A stretch of DNA of 64,000 nucleotides from Allosphingosinicella sp042666435 (GCF_042666435.1 NZ_JBHTDC010000001.1:1674001-1738000); one strand, 5' to 3'. Counted from the stretch's first letter, positions 20,733-29,905 are shown. The notes: generated by a model not told the origin, from the letters alone. Translations and numbers: made by a program.

Positions 20733-21254
20733 ATGGCTGAGAAGGGCCTCTTCGCGATCGTGCTGCTGGGGCTGGTCGGTTTCGCCCAGGTCGGCGAACG
20801 CATGGTCGCCATCCCGGCCCCGCCGGACGCCCTCCCGACCGCGACCGCGCCAGCCGAAACGGCGCCGGCTCCGGCCGCGATCGAACACATGCCTGGAGCC
20901 GTCACCCTTGCACGGGCGGCCGACGGACATTTCTATGTGGAGGCGCAGGTCAACGCGGCGCGCATCCGCTTCCTCGTCGATACCGGCGCGAGCGGGCTCG
21001 TGCTGACCCGTGCCGACGCGCTGCGGGCCGGCATCGGCGCGGGCGATTACGACGCATTGGCGATGGGCGCCGGCGGGCCGGTGAAGCTGATGCCGGCGAC
21101 GCTGGACCGGGTCGCGCTCGGGCCGTTCGTCACCCATCATGTGGATGCCTATGTGGCGGAGGCCGGACTTCCCGTCTCATTGCTCGGGCAGAGCTATTTG
21201 CGGCGCCTCGGCTCGGTCACCATGAAGGGCGACCAGATGATCCTCGGCGATTGA
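20733..21254 (+). CDS. Membrane-anchored retropepsin-like aspartic protease (clan AA, TIGR02281-like)
   Basis: 173 residues. One N-terminal hydrophobic helix (LFAIVLLGLVGFAQV), an Ala/Pro-rich linker to ~residue 53, then a single-lobed aspartic protease domain with the active-site motif FLVDTGASGLVL (~residue 82) and LLGQSYLRRLGSV, where the second conserved hydrophobic-Gly motif is expected. The enzyme would act as a homodimer in the periplasm; family members are common in alphaproteobacteria with no known substrate. Convergent with the EamA gene, 4 bp apart. Confidence 0.85.
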   Translation: MAEKGLFAIVLLGLVGFAQVGERMVAIPAPPDALPTATAPAETAPAPAAIEHMPGAVTLARAADGHFYVEAQVNAARIRFLVDTGASGLVLTRADALRAGIGAGDYDALAMGAGGPVKLMPATLDRVALGPFVTHHVDAYVAEAGLPVSLLGQSYLRRLGSVTMKGDQMILGD

Positions 21255-21258
21255 GGGA

Positions 21259-22167
21259 CTAGGTCCGCCTCGCTCGCAGCGCGATGAAAAGGCCGACGAG
21301 AGCCAGCCCGCCCCCCGCGACCGCGAGCATGGACCAGCCATAATCCTCGAACGCGGTTGAAAACCCCATCGCGATAATGGGAACAAGAAGGCTGGAATAA
21401 GCGGCCCTGCCCGGCCCAACCGCCCGGATGATCCCGAAATAGAAGGTGAAGGCGAGGGCCGAGGCGATGAGGCCGAGATAGAGAAGGCCCAGCCAGTAGC
21501 CGAGCCGGTATTCGATCACCGGCGGCCCGTAGGTCGCAAAGGCGAACAGCCCGTTGGCGATGACTCCATAGACCATGCCCCAGGCGAGCATGCTCGTGAT
21601 CGGGCGCGCGCGCAGCCTTTGCGTCGCCTGCATGATGTTGGCGACGGAGGCGGAGAGAACGCCCAGGAGGGTGAGCCCGATGCCGAGAAGCACCGCGCCG
21701 GGCTCGGCGCTGCTGGCCCGCATCTCCTGCACGAACAGCAAGGCCACGCCGACCGTGGCGATGGCCGAGCCGATGAGGAAGCGGGCCGTGATCCGGTGCT
21801 TGAGGAACAGCCAGGCGAGCGCGCTGTTGGGCACCAGCAGCAGGGCGAAAACCACGGCGACGAGGCCGGAGGTGATATGCTGCTCCGCCGCATAGACGAA
21901 GTTGAAGTTGAGGAAGAATTGCGGAACGCCGAACAAGGCGGCGAGGGCGTGGCCCTCCCGCCCGATGCGCAGCGAGGTCCCCGTCGCGGCGGCCACGACG
22001 AACATCGCGGCGCCGGCGATGACGAAGCGGTACGTGACCGACCATGGCGGCGGCACCGTCCCCAGCTGATCCTTGATGACGATCCAGGTCGAACCCCAGA
22101 TCAGGGTGATGACGAGGAAGGGGATGATGACGCGCGGCTGGAGAAAGGCGCTGTCGTGATCGGTCAC
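21259..22167 (-). CDS. EamA-family (DMT) transporter
   Basis: 302 residues with ten hydrophobic helices in two EamA repeats: the first starts LVITLIWGSTWIVIK, the second around residue 155 (GIGLTLLGVLSASVANI), ending SMLAVAGGGLALVGLFIA. DMT proteins export amino acids and other small metabolites across the inner membrane. The GTG start at 22167 overlaps the threonine aldolase stop (GTGA), so the two genes are co-translated. The pairing with an aldolase for 3-hydroxy amino acids suggests, but does not prove, a threonine/homoserine-type substrate. Confidence 0.88.
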   Translation of the reverse strand: MTDHDSAFLQPRVIIPFLVITLIWGSTWIVIKDQLGTVPPPWSVTYRFVIAGAAMFVVAAATGTSLRIGREGHALAALFGVPQFFLNFNFVYAAEQHITSGLVAVVFALLLVPNSALAWLFLKHRITARFLIGSAIATVGVALLFVQEMRASSAEPGAVLLGIGLTLLGVLSASVANIMQATQRLRARPITSMLAWGMVYGVIANGLFAFATYGPPVIEYRLGYWLGLLYLGLIASALAFTFYFGIIRAVGPGRAAYSSLLVPIIAMGFSTAFEDYGWSMLAVAGGGLALVGLFIALRARRT

Positions 22168-23165
22168 AGCGCCGAGATCGCCTCCGCGAGCGCCTCGACA
22201 TGGGCGGAATCGCTGTCCCAGCTCGTCACCAGCCGTGCCTCGCCGGGGCCCCAGGCGTAAAAGTCGAAGCCGCGCGCCCGCAGCGCCGCCGCTTCCTGGG
22301 GCGTGACTTTGAGGAACAGCTCGTTGGCCTCGACAGGCAGGACGAGACGCTCGCCCGCCGCGGCCGCCAGCCTGGCGGCGGCATCGTTGGCGGCGCGCGC
22401 GTTCCGGAGCCAGGCATCGTCCTTGAGCATCGCCAGCAATTGCGCCGCCAGGTAGCGGCCCTTGGACAGCAGATGCCCGGCCCGCTTGCGGCGGTAGAGC
22501 GTGGCGTCGGCGAGCTTTGTGTCGAAGAAGATCAGCGCCTCCGCCGAGAGCCCGCCATTCTTGACGAACCCGAAGCTCAGCGCCCTCACCCCCGCGCGCC
22601 AGGTGAGGTCGGCAGGCGCGCAGCCCAGCCGCGCCGCCGCGTTGGCGAAGCGCGCGCCGTCCATATGGAAACCGAGACCGCGTTCCTCGCAGAGCCGCCC
22701 GAGCGCCGCCACTTCGTCGGGCGTATAGACCAGGCCATATTCGGTGGCCTGGGTAATCGACAGCGCATGGGGCTGGACTTGGTGGACGTCGTTTCGAACC
22801 GTCGCCAGCAGCGCCTCGACGGTCTCCGGCGTCAGCTTCGCCCCGGCGCCCTCGGCGAGGAGCAATTTCGCGCCATGGGTGTAGAATTCGGGCGCGCCGC
22901 ATTCGTCATTCTGGATATGGGCGTCGCGGTGGCAGACGATGCTGCCATGCGGCGGGCACAAGGCGGCGAGAGCGAGGGAGTTGGCGGCCGTCCCGGTCGT
23001 CACCCACAGCGCCCTGACCTGGGTTTCGAAAAGCCGGGAGAAGGCGTCGTCGAGCCGCGCGCTCCAGGCATCGCCGTCATAAGCGGTGTCGATCCGGTTG
23101 GCCTCGTCGAGAGCCTTCATCACCTCCGGACAGGCGGCGGCGGCATTGTCGGAAAAGAAGCGCAT
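22164..23165 (-). CDS. Threonine aldolase family PLP enzyme
   Basis: 333 residues, fold-type I PLP enzyme of the low-specificity L-threonine aldolase family, cleaving L-threonine or allo-threonine to glycine and acetaldehyde. Seen are SDNAAAACPEVMKAL at the N-terminus, TGTAANSLAL, the HMDGARFANA motif that holds the cofactor, and SFGFVKNGGLSAEA with the Schiff-base lysine (~residue 203). It overlaps the downstream EamA exporter gene by four bases. Some relatives act on phenylserine or D-amino acids, so the exact substrate is open. Confidence 0.88.
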   Translation of the reverse strand: MRFFSDNAAAACPEVMKALDEANRIDTAYDGDAWSARLDDAFSRLFETQVRALWVTTGTAANSLALAALCPPHGSIVCHRDAHIQNDECGAPEFYTHGAKLLLAEGAGAKLTPETVEALLATVRNDVHQVQPHALSITQATEYGLVYTPDEVAALGRLCEERGLGFHMDGARFANAAARLGCAPADLTWRAGVRALSFGFVKNGGLSAEALIFFDTKLADATLYRRKRAGHLLSKGRYLAAQLLAMLKDDAWLRNARAANDAAARLAAAAGERLVLPVEANELFLKVTPQEAAALRARGFDFYAWGPGEARLVTSWDSDSAHVEALAEAISAL

Positions 23166-23299
23166 GGCCGCGCCATAGAGCCCGGCGGCGGCGCGTCAAC
23201 GGGGTTGTGATCCCGCCCGGCGGCGGGCCGCTGTTTACCTCCGGTTAGTCCCCATGGTCTATTCCGACAACAAGGCTTCGACAGGGACAAAGAAACATA

Positions 23300-23713
23300 A
23301 TGGGCGCGGAAACCTTCGGCGACGTCACGGGTAGGCGAAGCGTCAGGCGTGCCCGCGTGCTGCTGGCGGCGCGCCTGAAAACCGATAGCGGGGATGTGGA
23401 CGCGCGCCTGCGGGATCTGTCGCGCAAAGGCGCGCTGATCGAGTGCAAGCAGAAGATGTCGGTCGGCGACGAGGTCGTTTTCGCGCGCGGGTCGACGGTG
23501 GTGCCGGCACGCGTCGCCTGGGTCGGCGGCGATCGGCTCGGCCTCGAATTCCTGCGCATGATCGACGAGAGCGAGGTGCTGATCCACGTCTCGCGCGTTC
23601 CGCCGCCCCAGCAGCAGCGTTTTCGCCGGCCGCGCGTGCTGAGCGAGGATCTTACCGAACAGGAACGACAGCTGGCCAGGGTCTGGGCGGTATCGGTCGG
23701 GATCAACGTGTAG
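23300..23713 (+). CDS. PilZ domain protein
   Basis: 137 residues. The PilZ fold is marked by the N-terminal arginine motif (RRSVRRARVLL, ~residues 12-22) and DLSRKGALIEC (~residue 43), which together bind cyclic di-GMP in the family. The C-terminal ~40 residues (PQQQRFRRPRVLSEDLTEQE) are basic and not part of the fold. It is likely a c-di-GMP effector for motility or surface behaviour. It stands 10 bp before a second PilZ gene on the same strand. Confidence 0.88.
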   Translation: MGAETFGDVTGRRSVRRARVLLAARLKTDSGDVDARLRDLSRKGALIECKQKMSVGDEVVFARGSTVVPARVAWVGGDRLGLEFLRMIDESEVLIHVSRVPPPQQQRFRRPRVLSEDLTEQERQLARVWAVSVGINV

Positions 23714-23723
23714 GGGATAGAGG

Positions 23724-24062
23724 ATGCTGCAAGCCAACATTCCCGGGCTGATCGGCGAACTCGCGACCACCGCGCAGCCGACGGGGCGCAAGGCGCAGCG
23801 CACCAATGTCGAGATCGGTGCCGGCCTCCGGCAACGGGGCGCGACCGGCGTGACCGTGCAGATACTCGATCTCTCGACCCACGGCTTCCGGGCGTCGACC
23901 CACCTTCAGCTGCATCCGGGCACCGATGTCTGGCTGAAGCTGCCCGGGCTGGAGGCGCTGCATGCGCGCATCGCGTGGATGGAGGGGCCCATGGCCGGCT
24001 GCGAATTCGTCCGGCCGCTGCACCCGGCGGTGCTGGACATGGTCGTGCGCCGGCCTTCCTGA
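23724..24062 (+). CDS. PilZ domain protein, second of a tandem pair
   Basis: 112 residues with LDLSTHGFRAST (~residues 48-59), the second PilZ motif, and a short basic stretch GRKAQRTNVEIG at the position of the RxxxR motif, though the spacing is less canonical than in the upstream protein; c-di-GMP binding is therefore less certain. Probably one transcript with the preceding PilZ gene (10-bp gap). Confidence 0.85.
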   Translation: MLQANIPGLIGELATTAQPTGRKAQRTNVEIGAGLRQRGATGVTVQILDLSTHGFRASTHLQLHPGTDVWLKLPGLEALHARIAWMEGPMAGCEFVRPLHPAVLDMVVRRPS

Positions 24063-24107
24063 CGCGGGAGCCTCAGCTCCTGAAAAGGCGAGGAGCGGTT
24101 CGGTCGC

Positions 24108-24266
24108 TCAGTTGCTCTTGGCTTTTTTGGGTCCGACTTCCCATTCGCTGCCATAGCTGCGCATCTCGACGCCGCATTCGGCGCAGGCGCTGACATGATA
24201 GCCGCGCTTCCAGTTCGAATAATCCTTGATCGCGCGATGGCGTCCGAGCAGGCACTTGATCTTCAT
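24108..24266 (-). CDS. Very small cysteine-containing protein
   Basis: 52 residues: MKIKCLLGRHRAIKDY, then SACAECGVEMRSYG and a lysine-rich tail. The single cysteine near the start plus the CxxCG pair look like a minimal zinc knuckle. Codon use matches the region and the frame is closed by TGA at 24108. The SD is weak (GTGAAGA). A similar CLLGRH...CxxCG arrangement is known to me in short uncharacterised alphaproteobacterial proteins, but no function is attached. A 66-residue frame overlapping it has no such pattern. Confidence 0.65.
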   Translation of the reverse strand: MKIKCLLGRHRAIKDYSNWKRGYHVSACAECGVEMRSYGSEWEVGPKKAKSN

Positions 24267-24502
24267 TCTTCACTCACCAGTGACAGGCCCCCCACGGGCG
24301 ACGCTAATTGATCAAGACTCGGGCTGGCCATCGCCTGAAAAAGAGGGCGATCCTCGAGGTCTCGTACCGCCGACAGGATCCTCGTCGCTCGCAGACGACA
24401 CAGCCATGTCCCTGTCTTTTGGCGGAATTCAGATGGCGACGGTTGGCACGAATGTCCAGTCTTAAACCGCCCCCGGGGCTGCATTCGACCGATCGGGGGC
24501 GA

Positions 24503-24577
<75 letters not shown>

Positions 24578-24688
24578 ATGCCCGGACCGCTTGGAGTGTC
24601 GGAGGGACGGGCGGCGCTATGGCCGCACGGCCGATGCAATGTCAAGGCGGCTTGCGGCAAGAGGGCGTGAACGCCTAGTCCCGGACAT

Positions 24689-24844
24689 ATGAGCAAGGCC
24701 GATGAGGAACGCGCGAGGCGCTTGGCCGAGGCGCTCCGCCAGAACCTGCGGCGCCGCAAGGCGCAGGCGCGGGGGGACAAGGCGGGTGAACCTGAAAATC
24801 GTCATTCCGGCGAAGGCCAGAACCCAAGAACACCAGATTCCTAA
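24689..24844 (+). CDS. Very small basic protein ending inside a repeat
   Basis: 51 residues: MSKADEERARRLAEALRQNLRRRKAQARG, a highly charged helix, followed by ~20 residues encoded by the start of an interspersed repeat. Short proteins beginning like this (MSK.DE.R..RLAEALR.NL.RRKAQ) are common in alphaproteobacteria. A good SD is not evident. Function unknown. The repeat probably replaced the original C-terminus, so the gene may be slightly altered. Confidence 0.55.
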   Translation: MSKADEERARRLAEALRQNLRRRKAQARGDKAGEPENRHSGEGQNPRTPDS

Positions 24845-24900
24845 TCTGTCCGGATACGGCTGCGTTCTTGGGTCCCGGATCAAGTCCAGGATGACGACCG
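24800..24900. repeat. REP-like inverted repeat element
   Basis: Outer arms CGTCATTCCGGCG (from ~24800) and its counterpart CCAGGATGACGA (to ~24900) are imperfect reverse complements; inner arms AACCCAAGAAC and GTTCTTGGGT pair exactly. The outer end resembles the arm of the groESL repeat (GTCATnCC), suggesting one family. Confidence 0.8.
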
Positions 24901-24915
24901 ATAGGCGTGGGATAA

Positions 24916-26709
24916 CTAGAGGGGGCGGCAGACCTCCTTCAGCCATTCGAGGGCCTCGCCTTCAACGAGCGCTCCCACGATCTGGACCACCTGCTCGTGA
25001 TAATCGTCGATCCAGCCGCGCTCGACATCGGTGAGCAAGGCGGTGTCGATGAGGCTGCGGTCGATCGGCGCGAAGGTGAGGGTTTCGAAGCCGAGCACGG
25101 GCTTTTCGGCGCCGGCGACGTCCAGCTCGACGACCAGCACCAGATTCTCGATGCGGATGCCATATTCGCCGGTCTTGTAATAACCGGGCTCGTTCGAACA
25201 GATCATGCCGGCGCGAAGCGGCTCGTCGCCGCCGGCCTGGCTGCTGCCGGCTGGAGAGATGCGTTGCGGCCCTTCGTGGACGGCGAGATAAGAGCCGACG
25301 CCATGGCCGGTGCCGTGGGCGTAATCGAGCCCCGCCTGCCACAGATATTGGCGCGCGAAAGCGTCGAGCTGCGTACCGCGCGTACCTTCTGGGAAGCGGG
25401 CGGCGGAAAGCGCGATATGGCCCTTGAGGACGCGGGTGAAGCGGTCGCGCATCTCGGCGGTCGGCTCGCCGACGGCAATTGTGCGCGTAACGTCGGTGGT
25501 GCCGTCGGGATATTGCCCGCCCGAATCGACCAGATAGAGCGAGTTCATCTCCAGCGGACGGTTGGTCTCCTCGGTGACTCGATAATGGACGATGGCGCCG
25601 TTGGGGCCCGCGCCCGATATCGTGTCGAAGCTGATGTCGCGCAGGTCACCGCCCTGGCGGCGAAAGTCGAGCAGCTTCGCGGCGGCCGAGAGTTCGTCGA
25701 CACCCCCTTTGCGCGCCTCGACCGAAAGCCAGTGAAGGAAGCGGACAAGGGCCGCGCCGTCCCGCGCCTGGGCCGCCCGATGGCCGGCGATCTCGGCCTC
25801 GTTCTTGATCGCCTTGGGCAGGATGGACGGGTCACGTTTCTGGAGGATCTTGGCGCCCGCTTGCTCCAGCGCTTCGAAAATGGCGGCTACGGCGCGCTCG
25901 GGGTCGGCGGCGACCGTCTTCCCCTTCATCGCCGCGAGGTGGGATTCGAAATCGCGGCGTTCGTGGACGCGGACGCCGTTGCCGAGATGCTGACGGACGT
26001 CGTCGCCAAGCTTCTCCGAGGCGACGAACAGGTCGGCGGTGCCGTCGTCGTGAACGAGCGCGAAGGAGAGGGCGACGGGAGTATGATCGACGTCCTGGCC
26101 GCGGACGTTGAACGTCCAGGCGATGGAGTCGAGCGCCGAGAGGACGGCGGCGTCCGCTTTCTCCTCCTTCAGCCAGTCCGCCATCTCCTGCCGCTTGGCG
26201 GCCGACGATCGCCCCGCCAGTTCCTCGGGATGGGCGACCAGCCGCGCCTTGGAGGGCTCGGGCTGCCCGTCCCAGATTTGATCGATGGGATTGCGGCCGA
26301 CCGCGACCAGCTCGGCGCCCTTGTCGGCCAGCGCCTCGCGCGCCTTCTTCACCCAGTCCCTTGTGTGCAGCCACGGATCGTAGCCGATACGGCCGCCCTC
26401 GGGCGCGCGGTCCTTCAGCCAGTCGGCGATGCTCGTGCCCGGCACCGACTGGTAGCTCCAATGCGTCCCGTCAACCTGGTCGCGGACCTGGAGTGTGTAG
26501 CGACCATCGGTGAAGATCGCCGCCTCTTGCGGAAGCACCACCGCTGAGCCCGCCGAGCCCTGGAAGCCGGTCAGCCAGGCCAGGCGCTGGGCGTAGGTGC
26601 CAACATATTCGCTCATATGTTCATCGGTCAGCGGCACGACGAAGCCGTCGAGCCGGTCGGCCTTCAGCTGTTCGCGGAGGGCGGCGAGGCGGGCTTCGTG
26701 GGTCGACAT
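24916..26709 (-). CDS. pepP: Xaa-Pro aminopeptidase (M24B)
   Basis: 597 residues, the three-domain long form: two creatinase-like N-terminal domains (to ~residue 310) and the C-terminal pita-bread domain. The five metal ligands are visible: DSGGQYPDGTTDVTR (two Asp), GHGVGSYLAVHEGP (His), SNEPGYY (Glu) and GIRIEN (Glu). It removes an N-terminal residue that precedes proline, in the cytoplasm. No signal peptide. A GGAG precedes the ATG. Divergent from the oligopeptidase B gene (71 bp apart), giving a peptide-degradation pair. Confidence 0.93.
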   Translation of the reverse strand: MSTHEARLAALREQLKADRLDGFVVPLTDEHMSEYVGTYAQRLAWLTGFQGSAGSAVVLPQEAAIFTDGRYTLQVRDQVDGTHWSYQSVPGTSIADWLKDRAPEGGRIGYDPWLHTRDWVKKAREALADKGAELVAVGRNPIDQIWDGQPEPSKARLVAHPEELAGRSSAAKRQEMADWLKEEKADAAVLSALDSIAWTFNVRGQDVDHTPVALSFALVHDDGTADLFVASEKLGDDVRQHLGNGVRVHERRDFESHLAAMKGKTVAADPERAVAAIFEALEQAGAKILQKRDPSILPKAIKNEAEIAGHRAAQARDGAALVRFLHWLSVEARKGGVDELSAAAKLLDFRRQGGDLRDISFDTISGAGPNGAIVHYRVTEETNRPLEMNSLYLVDSGGQYPDGTTDVTRTIAVGEPTAEMRDRFTRVLKGHIALSAARFPEGTRGTQLDAFARQYLWQAGLDYAHGTGHGVGSYLAVHEGPQRISPAGSSQAGGDEPLRAGMICSNEPGYYKTGEYGIRIENLVLVVELDVAGAEKPVLGFETLTFAPIDRSLIDTALLTDVERGWIDDYHEQVVQIVGALVEGEALEWLKEVCRPL

Positions 26710-26780
26710 GGCAAAATCTCCGGAGGAACCTATGTGGGGAGGGCAGATAGACCAGCAGGCCGAGCACCGGAAGAGAGAGC

Positions 26781-28835
26781 ATGACCCGAAACCCAGCCCC
26801 GCCCGTCGCCGCCCAGCGCCCCTACAGTTACGAGCAGCACGGGGTGACCATCGAGGACCCGTATCACTGGCTGCGCGACCAGAGCTATCCCAAGGTCGAT
26901 GATGCCGACGTGCTCGATTATCTGAAGGCCGAGAATGCCTATTTCGAGGCGATGATGGCGCCGCATGCGGAGCTGGTCGAGACCTTGTTCCAGGAGATGA
27001 AGGGCCGGATTAAGGAGGACGACCGCTCGGTGCCCGTCAAGGACGGCGAATGGCTCTATTGGTGGGCGTTCGACGCGGGCGCGCAATATCGCAAATGGTA
27101 TCGCCGGCCCGTCGCGGGCGGCGACGATCGGCTCATCTTCGACGAGCCCGCGGAAGCCGAAAGCAAGGATTATTTCCGCCTCGGCGCGATCGAGGTGAGC
27201 CCCGACGGCCGCCATGCCGCGATCATGGTCGATGATGACGGGTCGGAGCGGTTCAAGCTTCGCATCCGCGATCTGGAGACGGGCAGGGACATCGAGACGG
27301 TGACCGAAGTCGGCATTGGCGGCCCCGTCTGGAGCGCCGATTCGCGCGGAATCGTTTTTACCGAGGTCAACGAGAATTGGCGCAGCTACCGCGCCCGCTA
27401 TCACCGCCTCGGCGATCCGCTCAAGGATGACATCACCCTCTATGAGGAGACGGAGGATAAGGGCTTCTCGGTCGGCGTCGGCAAGAGCCACGACCGCCGC
27501 CTCATCCTGATCGCCACGGGCGACAACAGCTCCACAGAGGTCCGCTTCGTCTTCGCCGAAGATCCGGCGGCGCCGCTCACCCTCGTCTCGCGCCGCCGTC
27601 CCGACCGCATCTATTCGGTCGATGCGGCGCACGGGAAATTGTGGGTGCTCGCCAATGACGAGCATATCAACTTCCGCCTCGCCGAGGCCGATCCCGCCGC
27701 GCCCGGCGAATGGACGACGGTCGTCCCCGGCTCCGACAGCGTCTACATGCGCGGAGTCACGCCGTTCCGCGACCATCTCGTCATCGAGGAGCGCGTCCAC
27801 GGCCTCGACCAGATCCGCCTCCGCCGCTATTCAGGCGAAGAGCAGCGCGTCGCCTTTCCGGAGGCGAGCTACACCGCTTCGCTCGGCTCAAACCCGGAAT
27901 TCGCCCCCGCCGCCTACCGGATCGGCTATACGTCGATGGTAACGCCTGTCACCGTTTACGACTATCACCCCGCCGACGGCCGGCTGGAGACGCTCAAGGT
28001 CCAGGGAATCCCCTCGGGCTACGACGCTTCGCTCTACGAGACCGAGCGGCTGATGCTCCCCACCCGCGACGGCAAGCTGGTCCCCGTATCTGTGGTTTCC
28101 AGGAAGGGCTTCCGGAAGGACGGCAAGGGCAAGCTCTACCTCTACGCTTACGGGGCCTATGGCCATGCCATCCCGCCCAGCTTCTCGACCGCGCGACTCA
28201 GCCTTGTCGACCGCGGCTTCGCCTGCGCCATCGCCCACATAAGGGGCGGCGACGATCTGGGCTATGGCTGGTTCCTGGAAGGCAAGCTCGCCAAGCGGAC
28301 CAATACGTTCAACGATTTCGTGGACGCCGCCCAAGGCCTTGTGGCCGAAGGCTATGCGAGCCCCGGCCGCATCGCCATCCAGGGCGGCTCGGCGGGCGGC
28401 AAGCTGATGGGGGTTGTCGCCAATTCCGACCCGCATCTGTGGGGCGCGGTGGTCGCCGACGTGCCCTTCGTCGACGTCCTCGCCACGATGCTCGACGATA
28501 CCTTGCCGCTGACACCGGGCGAATGGCCGGAATGGGGCAATCCGATCCTCGACCGGGCGGCCTTCGACCTCATCCGCTCCTACAGCCCCTACGACAATGT
28601 GAAGGCGCAGGATTATCCGCCGATGCTGATCACCGGCGGCCTCAACGACCCGCGCGTCACCTATTGGGAGCCGGCCAAATGGGCGGCGAAGCTCCGCGCC
28701 GCCAAGACCGACGACAATTTGCTGCTCCTCAAGATCAACATGGGCGCCGGCCATGGCGGCAAGTCTGGCCGCTGGGAAAGCTTGCGCGAAGTGGCGGAAG
28801 CCTATGCCTTCATCGTCACTCAGGTCGAAGGGTGA
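26781..28835 (+). CDS. ptrB: Oligopeptidase B-type prolyl oligopeptidase (S9A)
   Basis: 684 residues. N-terminal seven-bladed propeller (~70-400) caps the alpha/beta-hydrolase domain. The catalytic triad is visible: serine in GGSAGGKLMG, aspartate in GGLNDPRVTYWE and histidine in GAGHGGKSGR. DVPFVDVLATMLDD and PLTPGEWPEWGNP are characteristic of oligopeptidase B, which cuts short peptides after Arg or Lys, rather than of true prolyl oligopeptidase. No signal peptide. Its TGA overlaps the GTG of the thioesterase gene downstream. Confidence 0.92.
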   Translation: MTRNPAPPVAAQRPYSYEQHGVTIEDPYHWLRDQSYPKVDDADVLDYLKAENAYFEAMMAPHAELVETLFQEMKGRIKEDDRSVPVKDGEWLYWWAFDAGAQYRKWYRRPVAGGDDRLIFDEPAEAESKDYFRLGAIEVSPDGRHAAIMVDDDGSERFKLRIRDLETGRDIETVTEVGIGGPVWSADSRGIVFTEVNENWRSYRARYHRLGDPLKDDITLYEETEDKGFSVGVGKSHDRRLILIATGDNSSTEVRFVFAEDPAAPLTLVSRRRPDRIYSVDAAHGKLWVLANDEHINFRLAEADPAAPGEWTTVVPGSDSVYMRGVTPFRDHLVIEERVHGLDQIRLRRYSGEEQRVAFPEASYTASLGSNPEFAPAAYRIGYTSMVTPVTVYDYHPADGRLETLKVQGIPSGYDASLYETERLMLPTRDGKLVPVSVVSRKGFRKDGKGKLYLYAYGAYGHAIPPSFSTARLSLVDRGFACAIAHIRGGDDLGYGWFLEGKLAKRTNTFNDFVDAAQGLVAEGYASPGRIAIQGGSAGGKLMGVVANSDPHLWGAVVADVPFVDVLATMLDDTLPLTPGEWPEWGNPILDRAAFDLIRSYSPYDNVKAQDYPPMLITGGLNDPRVTYWEPAKWAAKLRAAKTDDNLLLLKINMGAGHGGKSGRWESLREVAEAYAFIVTQVEG

Positions 28836-29224
28836 CCCCCTTCGAAAAGCGGATCACCGCCGGTCCGGGCGACATCGACGAGCTCGGCCATGTCAACAAC
28901 GCCGCCTGGGTGCGCTGGATACAGGATATGGCGACGGCGCATTGGAACGCCATCGCGCCGCCCGCGCATCGCGAAGCCTATATCTGGGTCGTGACCCGGC
29001 ACGAGATCGACTATCTGAGGAGCGTCGGCCCCGGCGAGACGGTGACCGGGCGGACCTGGGTCGGCGGCGCGCCCAAGGGCGCCCGCTTCGACCGTCATGT
29101 CGAGTTCGTCGGCGACGATGGCAAGCCGCGCGTCAGGGCGCGCACCACATGGGCGATCATAGACAAAGCGACCGGCCGCCCGATCCGCGTGCCGCGCGCG
29201 CTGGCGGAGCCGTTCCTGGTTTAG
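28832..29224 (+). CDS. Acyl-CoA thioesterase, 4HBT (FadM/YbgC-like) hot-dog protein
   Basis: 130 residues. FEKRITAGPGDIDELGHVNNAAWVRWIQD is the 4-hydroxybenzoyl-CoA thioesterase signature with the catalytic aspartate/His-Val-Asn-Asn region, followed by the hot-dog strands (HEIDYLRSVGPGETV). Substrate range in the family runs from aryl- to fatty-acyl-CoA. The GTG at 28832 overlaps the ptrB stop (GTGA), so it is co-translated. The frame is open upstream through ptrB but that part is a shadow. A REP-like hairpin follows the stop. Confidence 0.88.
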   Translation: MTPFEKRITAGPGDIDELGHVNNAAWVRWIQDMATAHWNAIAPPAHREAYIWVVTRHEIDYLRSVGPGETVTGRTWVGGAPKGARFDRHVEFVGDDGKPRVRARTTWAIIDKATGRPIRVPRALAEPFLV

Positions 29225-29230
29225 GCATCG

Positions 29231-29271
29231 CCGTCATTGCGAGCGTAGCGCTCGCGCTCCTCGCAATGACG
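29231..29271. repeat. Short inverted repeat between convergent genes
   Basis: CGTCATTGCGAG and its exact reverse complement CTCGCAATGACG flank a centre that is itself partly self-complementary (CGTAGCGCTCGCG). It can fold in both transcripts and lies exactly between two converging genes, so it may act as a terminator or transcript stabiliser. Confidence 0.8.
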
Positions 29272-29272
29272 T

Positions 29273-29905
29273 TTATTCCTGGAACGTGCGTATCGCCTCG
29301 ACGACTTTCGGATAGGCCCTGGCGCTGACCGCGAAGCCCATATGGCTGCAATCGAGCTCGATCCGGTCGTCGCTCTCGCCTTCGTCTCCGCGCGCGCAGA
29401 CCGGTGCGACGATGCCGTCCCGTCGCGACCAGACCGCCAGTGTCGGCACCGGCGGCTTGAGCTCGGTCCTGACCTGGACCGGCGGTTGATCGACGGGATG
29501 GCCGGCGACCGCTTCGTAGAGCCGCCAGACATTGTTGTTGCGCGGATCCCCGGAGAAGGGCGCGCCGAGGGTCACCACCTTGGCGACGAGCTCGGGCCTG
29601 ATCTTGGCGGCCTCGCGGGCGTAGATGCCGCCAAGGCTCCAGCCGACCAGGACGACCGGCCGCCCCCGGCCGAACGCCTCGATCCGGGCCGCGAGCCGCT
29701 CCAGCGTGTCTTCGCGGACGCCGCGATTCCAGCCCATACCCCAGCCGGCGACGCGGTAGCCCGCTTCGGCCAATGCGCGCTGCAGGCCCAAGGTTGTCCG
29801 GTCGGTGGCGAGAAAGCCGGGGACCACCATCAGCGGCGGGCCGTCCGCCGGTCCCCGCTCCTCCAGATGACCGAATGCGCGATAGAAGCGCGAGGCCAGC
29901 GCCAC
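29273..29905 (-). CDS. Alpha/beta hydrolase
   Basis: 210 residues, a short lipase-like alpha/beta hydrolase without signal peptide. The nucleophile elbow GWSLGG (~residue 90), acid in SRRDGIV (~residue 162) and histidine in DCSHMGFA (~residue 187) form a credible triad; PGFLATDRTT near the N-terminus contributes the oxyanion region. Substrate unknown. It follows serS by 40 bp on the same strand and may share its transcript. Confidence 0.85.
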   Translation of the reverse strand: MALASRFYRAFGHLEERGPADGPPLMVVPGFLATDRTTLGLQRALAEAGYRVAGWGMGWNRGVREDTLERLAARIEAFGRGRPVVLVGWSLGGIYAREAAKIRPELVAKVVTLGAPFSGDPRNNNVWRLYEAVAGHPVDQPPVQVRTELKPPVPTLAVWSRRDGIVAPVCARGDEGESDDRIELDCSHMGFAVSARAYPKVVEAIRTFQE

